Assembly (NCBI RefSeq): GCF_019038435.1
Contig: NZ_JAGPOX010000014.1
Coordinates: forward strand, 27,420 to 91,419
Source of the DNA: Nocardia alni
GTDB taxonomy: Bacteria > Actinomycetota > Actinomycetes > Mycobacteriales > Mycobacteriaceae
DNA length: 64,000 nt
Direction: 5' to 3'
The notes beneath the pieces were generated by a model, which worked only from the letters and a program-made list of their open reading frames with translations, did not search any database and was not told the DNA's origin. The position numbers and the translations under genes are program-made. Below are positions 63,519-64,000 of the stretch, one piece after another. Numbering within the stretch: position 1 is the stretch's first letter; each line of letters opens with the position of its first letter.

Positions 63519-64000
63519 ATGGCGCACAACGGAATTCCCGCTGCACCGCACATCAGCCCGGCCAAGCGCGGCCTCGGCGATCGCCTCCTGGACCGCCTGT
63601 TCACCGGCGGCACGATCCTGGAGACCGAGCGCATCGCGGCCCGTACCATCCGCATCCGCATCGGCGGAGCGGAGCTGCATGAGATGAAATGGATTCCCGG
63701 ACAACAGATCCGGGTGATCACCGGAGATACCGCCACCGGCAACCCGCTGTCCCGCCTCGGTGAACTGCGCACCTATTCGGTGTGGCACCACGATCCGGAG
63801 GCCGGTGAGCTGCATCTGTGCGTACTGGACCACGGCGACGGCCCGGGAGCCCGCTGGGCCCGAACCGCCGAGGTCGGCCAGCCGGTCCGTTTCCGCGGCC
63901 CCGAAGGCACATTCACCCTCACCGACGATGCCTCCTACCACCTCTTCGCAGGCGAGGACACCGCCGCGGCCGCCTTCGGCCCGATGCTGCGCTCCCTTCC
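63519..64000 (+). CDS. Siderophore-interacting (ferric reductase-like) protein, 3' truncated by window
   Basis: The visible 160 residues show the N-terminal FAD-binding domain of SIP/ViuB/YqjH proteins: TVRI-like RTIRIRIGG, WIPGQQIRVITG and the flavin motif LRTYSVWHHDPEAGEL followed by DHGDGPGARWA. These proteins reduce ferric siderophores in the cytoplasm. It lies 25 bp downstream of the PadR gene and is probably co-transcribed; the gene continues beyond 64000. Confidence 0.87.
   Translation, partial: MAHNGIPAAPHISPAKRGLGDRLLDRLFTGGTILETERIAARTIRIRIGGAELHEMKWIPGQQIRVITGDTATGNPLSRLGELRTYSVWHHDPEAGELHLCVLDHGDGPGARWARTAEVGQPVRFRGPEGTFTLTDDASYHLFAGEDTAAAAFGPMLRSL

Overview
The window is a GC-rich actinobacterial chromosome segment, most likely from Nocardia or a close Mycobacteriales relative. 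No rRNA, tRNA or CRISPR array was seen. The gene order matches the recA region of Mycobacterium tuberculosis and Corynebacterium as I remember it: an Rv2732c-like membrane protein, miaB, gluA/gluB, recX, recA, a DUF3046 protein, a glycosyltransferase, then the phage-shock locus (pspM, pspA, clgR), cinA, pgsA, an argA-like acetyltransferase, ftsK, RNase J and dapA. These core genes form a scaffold interrupted by accessory blocks.

Region by region. (1) 0-4.7 kb: Rv2732c-like gene, miaB and a truncated glutamate-uptake operon (ATPase and binding lipoprotein only; permeases absent). (2) 4.8-13.5 kb: accessory genes where gluCD would be expected: GNAT, three penicillin-binding/beta-lactamase-fold enzymes, a LysR regulator divergent from a class A beta-lactamase with a clear T-N11-A operator, an Rrf2/SDR pair with twin operators, a TetR/SDR pair and a PIN-like protein. 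(3) 13.5-17.1 kb: recX and recA. RecX is about four times the usual length, has extra C-terminal helical modules, and is followed by two decayed tandem copies of its own 3' end. recA carries both an SOS box and a RecA-NDp (PafBC-type) promoter. (4) 17.2-20.7 kb: Lrp-type regulator, SAM methyltransferase, DUF3046 and glycosyltransferase. (5) 20.8-36.1 kb: a second accessory block, with a DUF6881/cupin/HD-oxygenase cluster behind three palindromes, PIG-L deacetylase, a LysR/muconolactone-isomerase-like/MFS group, VOC protein, hydrolase, a drug-efflux MFS protein fused to C-terminal beta-sandwich repeats, EEP phosphatase, FAD monooxygenase, an orphan plasmid/phage-type primase and a TetR/SDR pair with duplicated operators.

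(6) 36.3-41.4 kb: pspM-pspA-clgR with a sigma-E-like promoter before clgR, then cinA-pgsA and an argA-like gene. (7) 41.4-51.4 kb: a methyltransferase pseudogene, an alanine-dehydrogenase-family enzyme, an F420-type flavin protein, ftsK, a hydrolase, a TIGR03085-type protein, RNase J and dapA. (8) 51.4-64 kb: no core synteny recognised. It holds a large palindromic repeat, a HicB-like orphan antitoxin, a three-gene two-component system, a probable type VII secretion-associated cassette (WXG100-like protein, DUF1023 hydrolase, LppA-like lipoprotein, YbaB-like protein), GntR, FUSC membrane protein, DoxX behind a 32-bp palindrome, and a PadR regulator with a His-rich tail upstream of a siderophore-interacting/ferric-reductase gene cut by the window end.

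Assignments come from reading motifs and from remembered families; no database search was run. Operators and promoters are pattern-based predictions.
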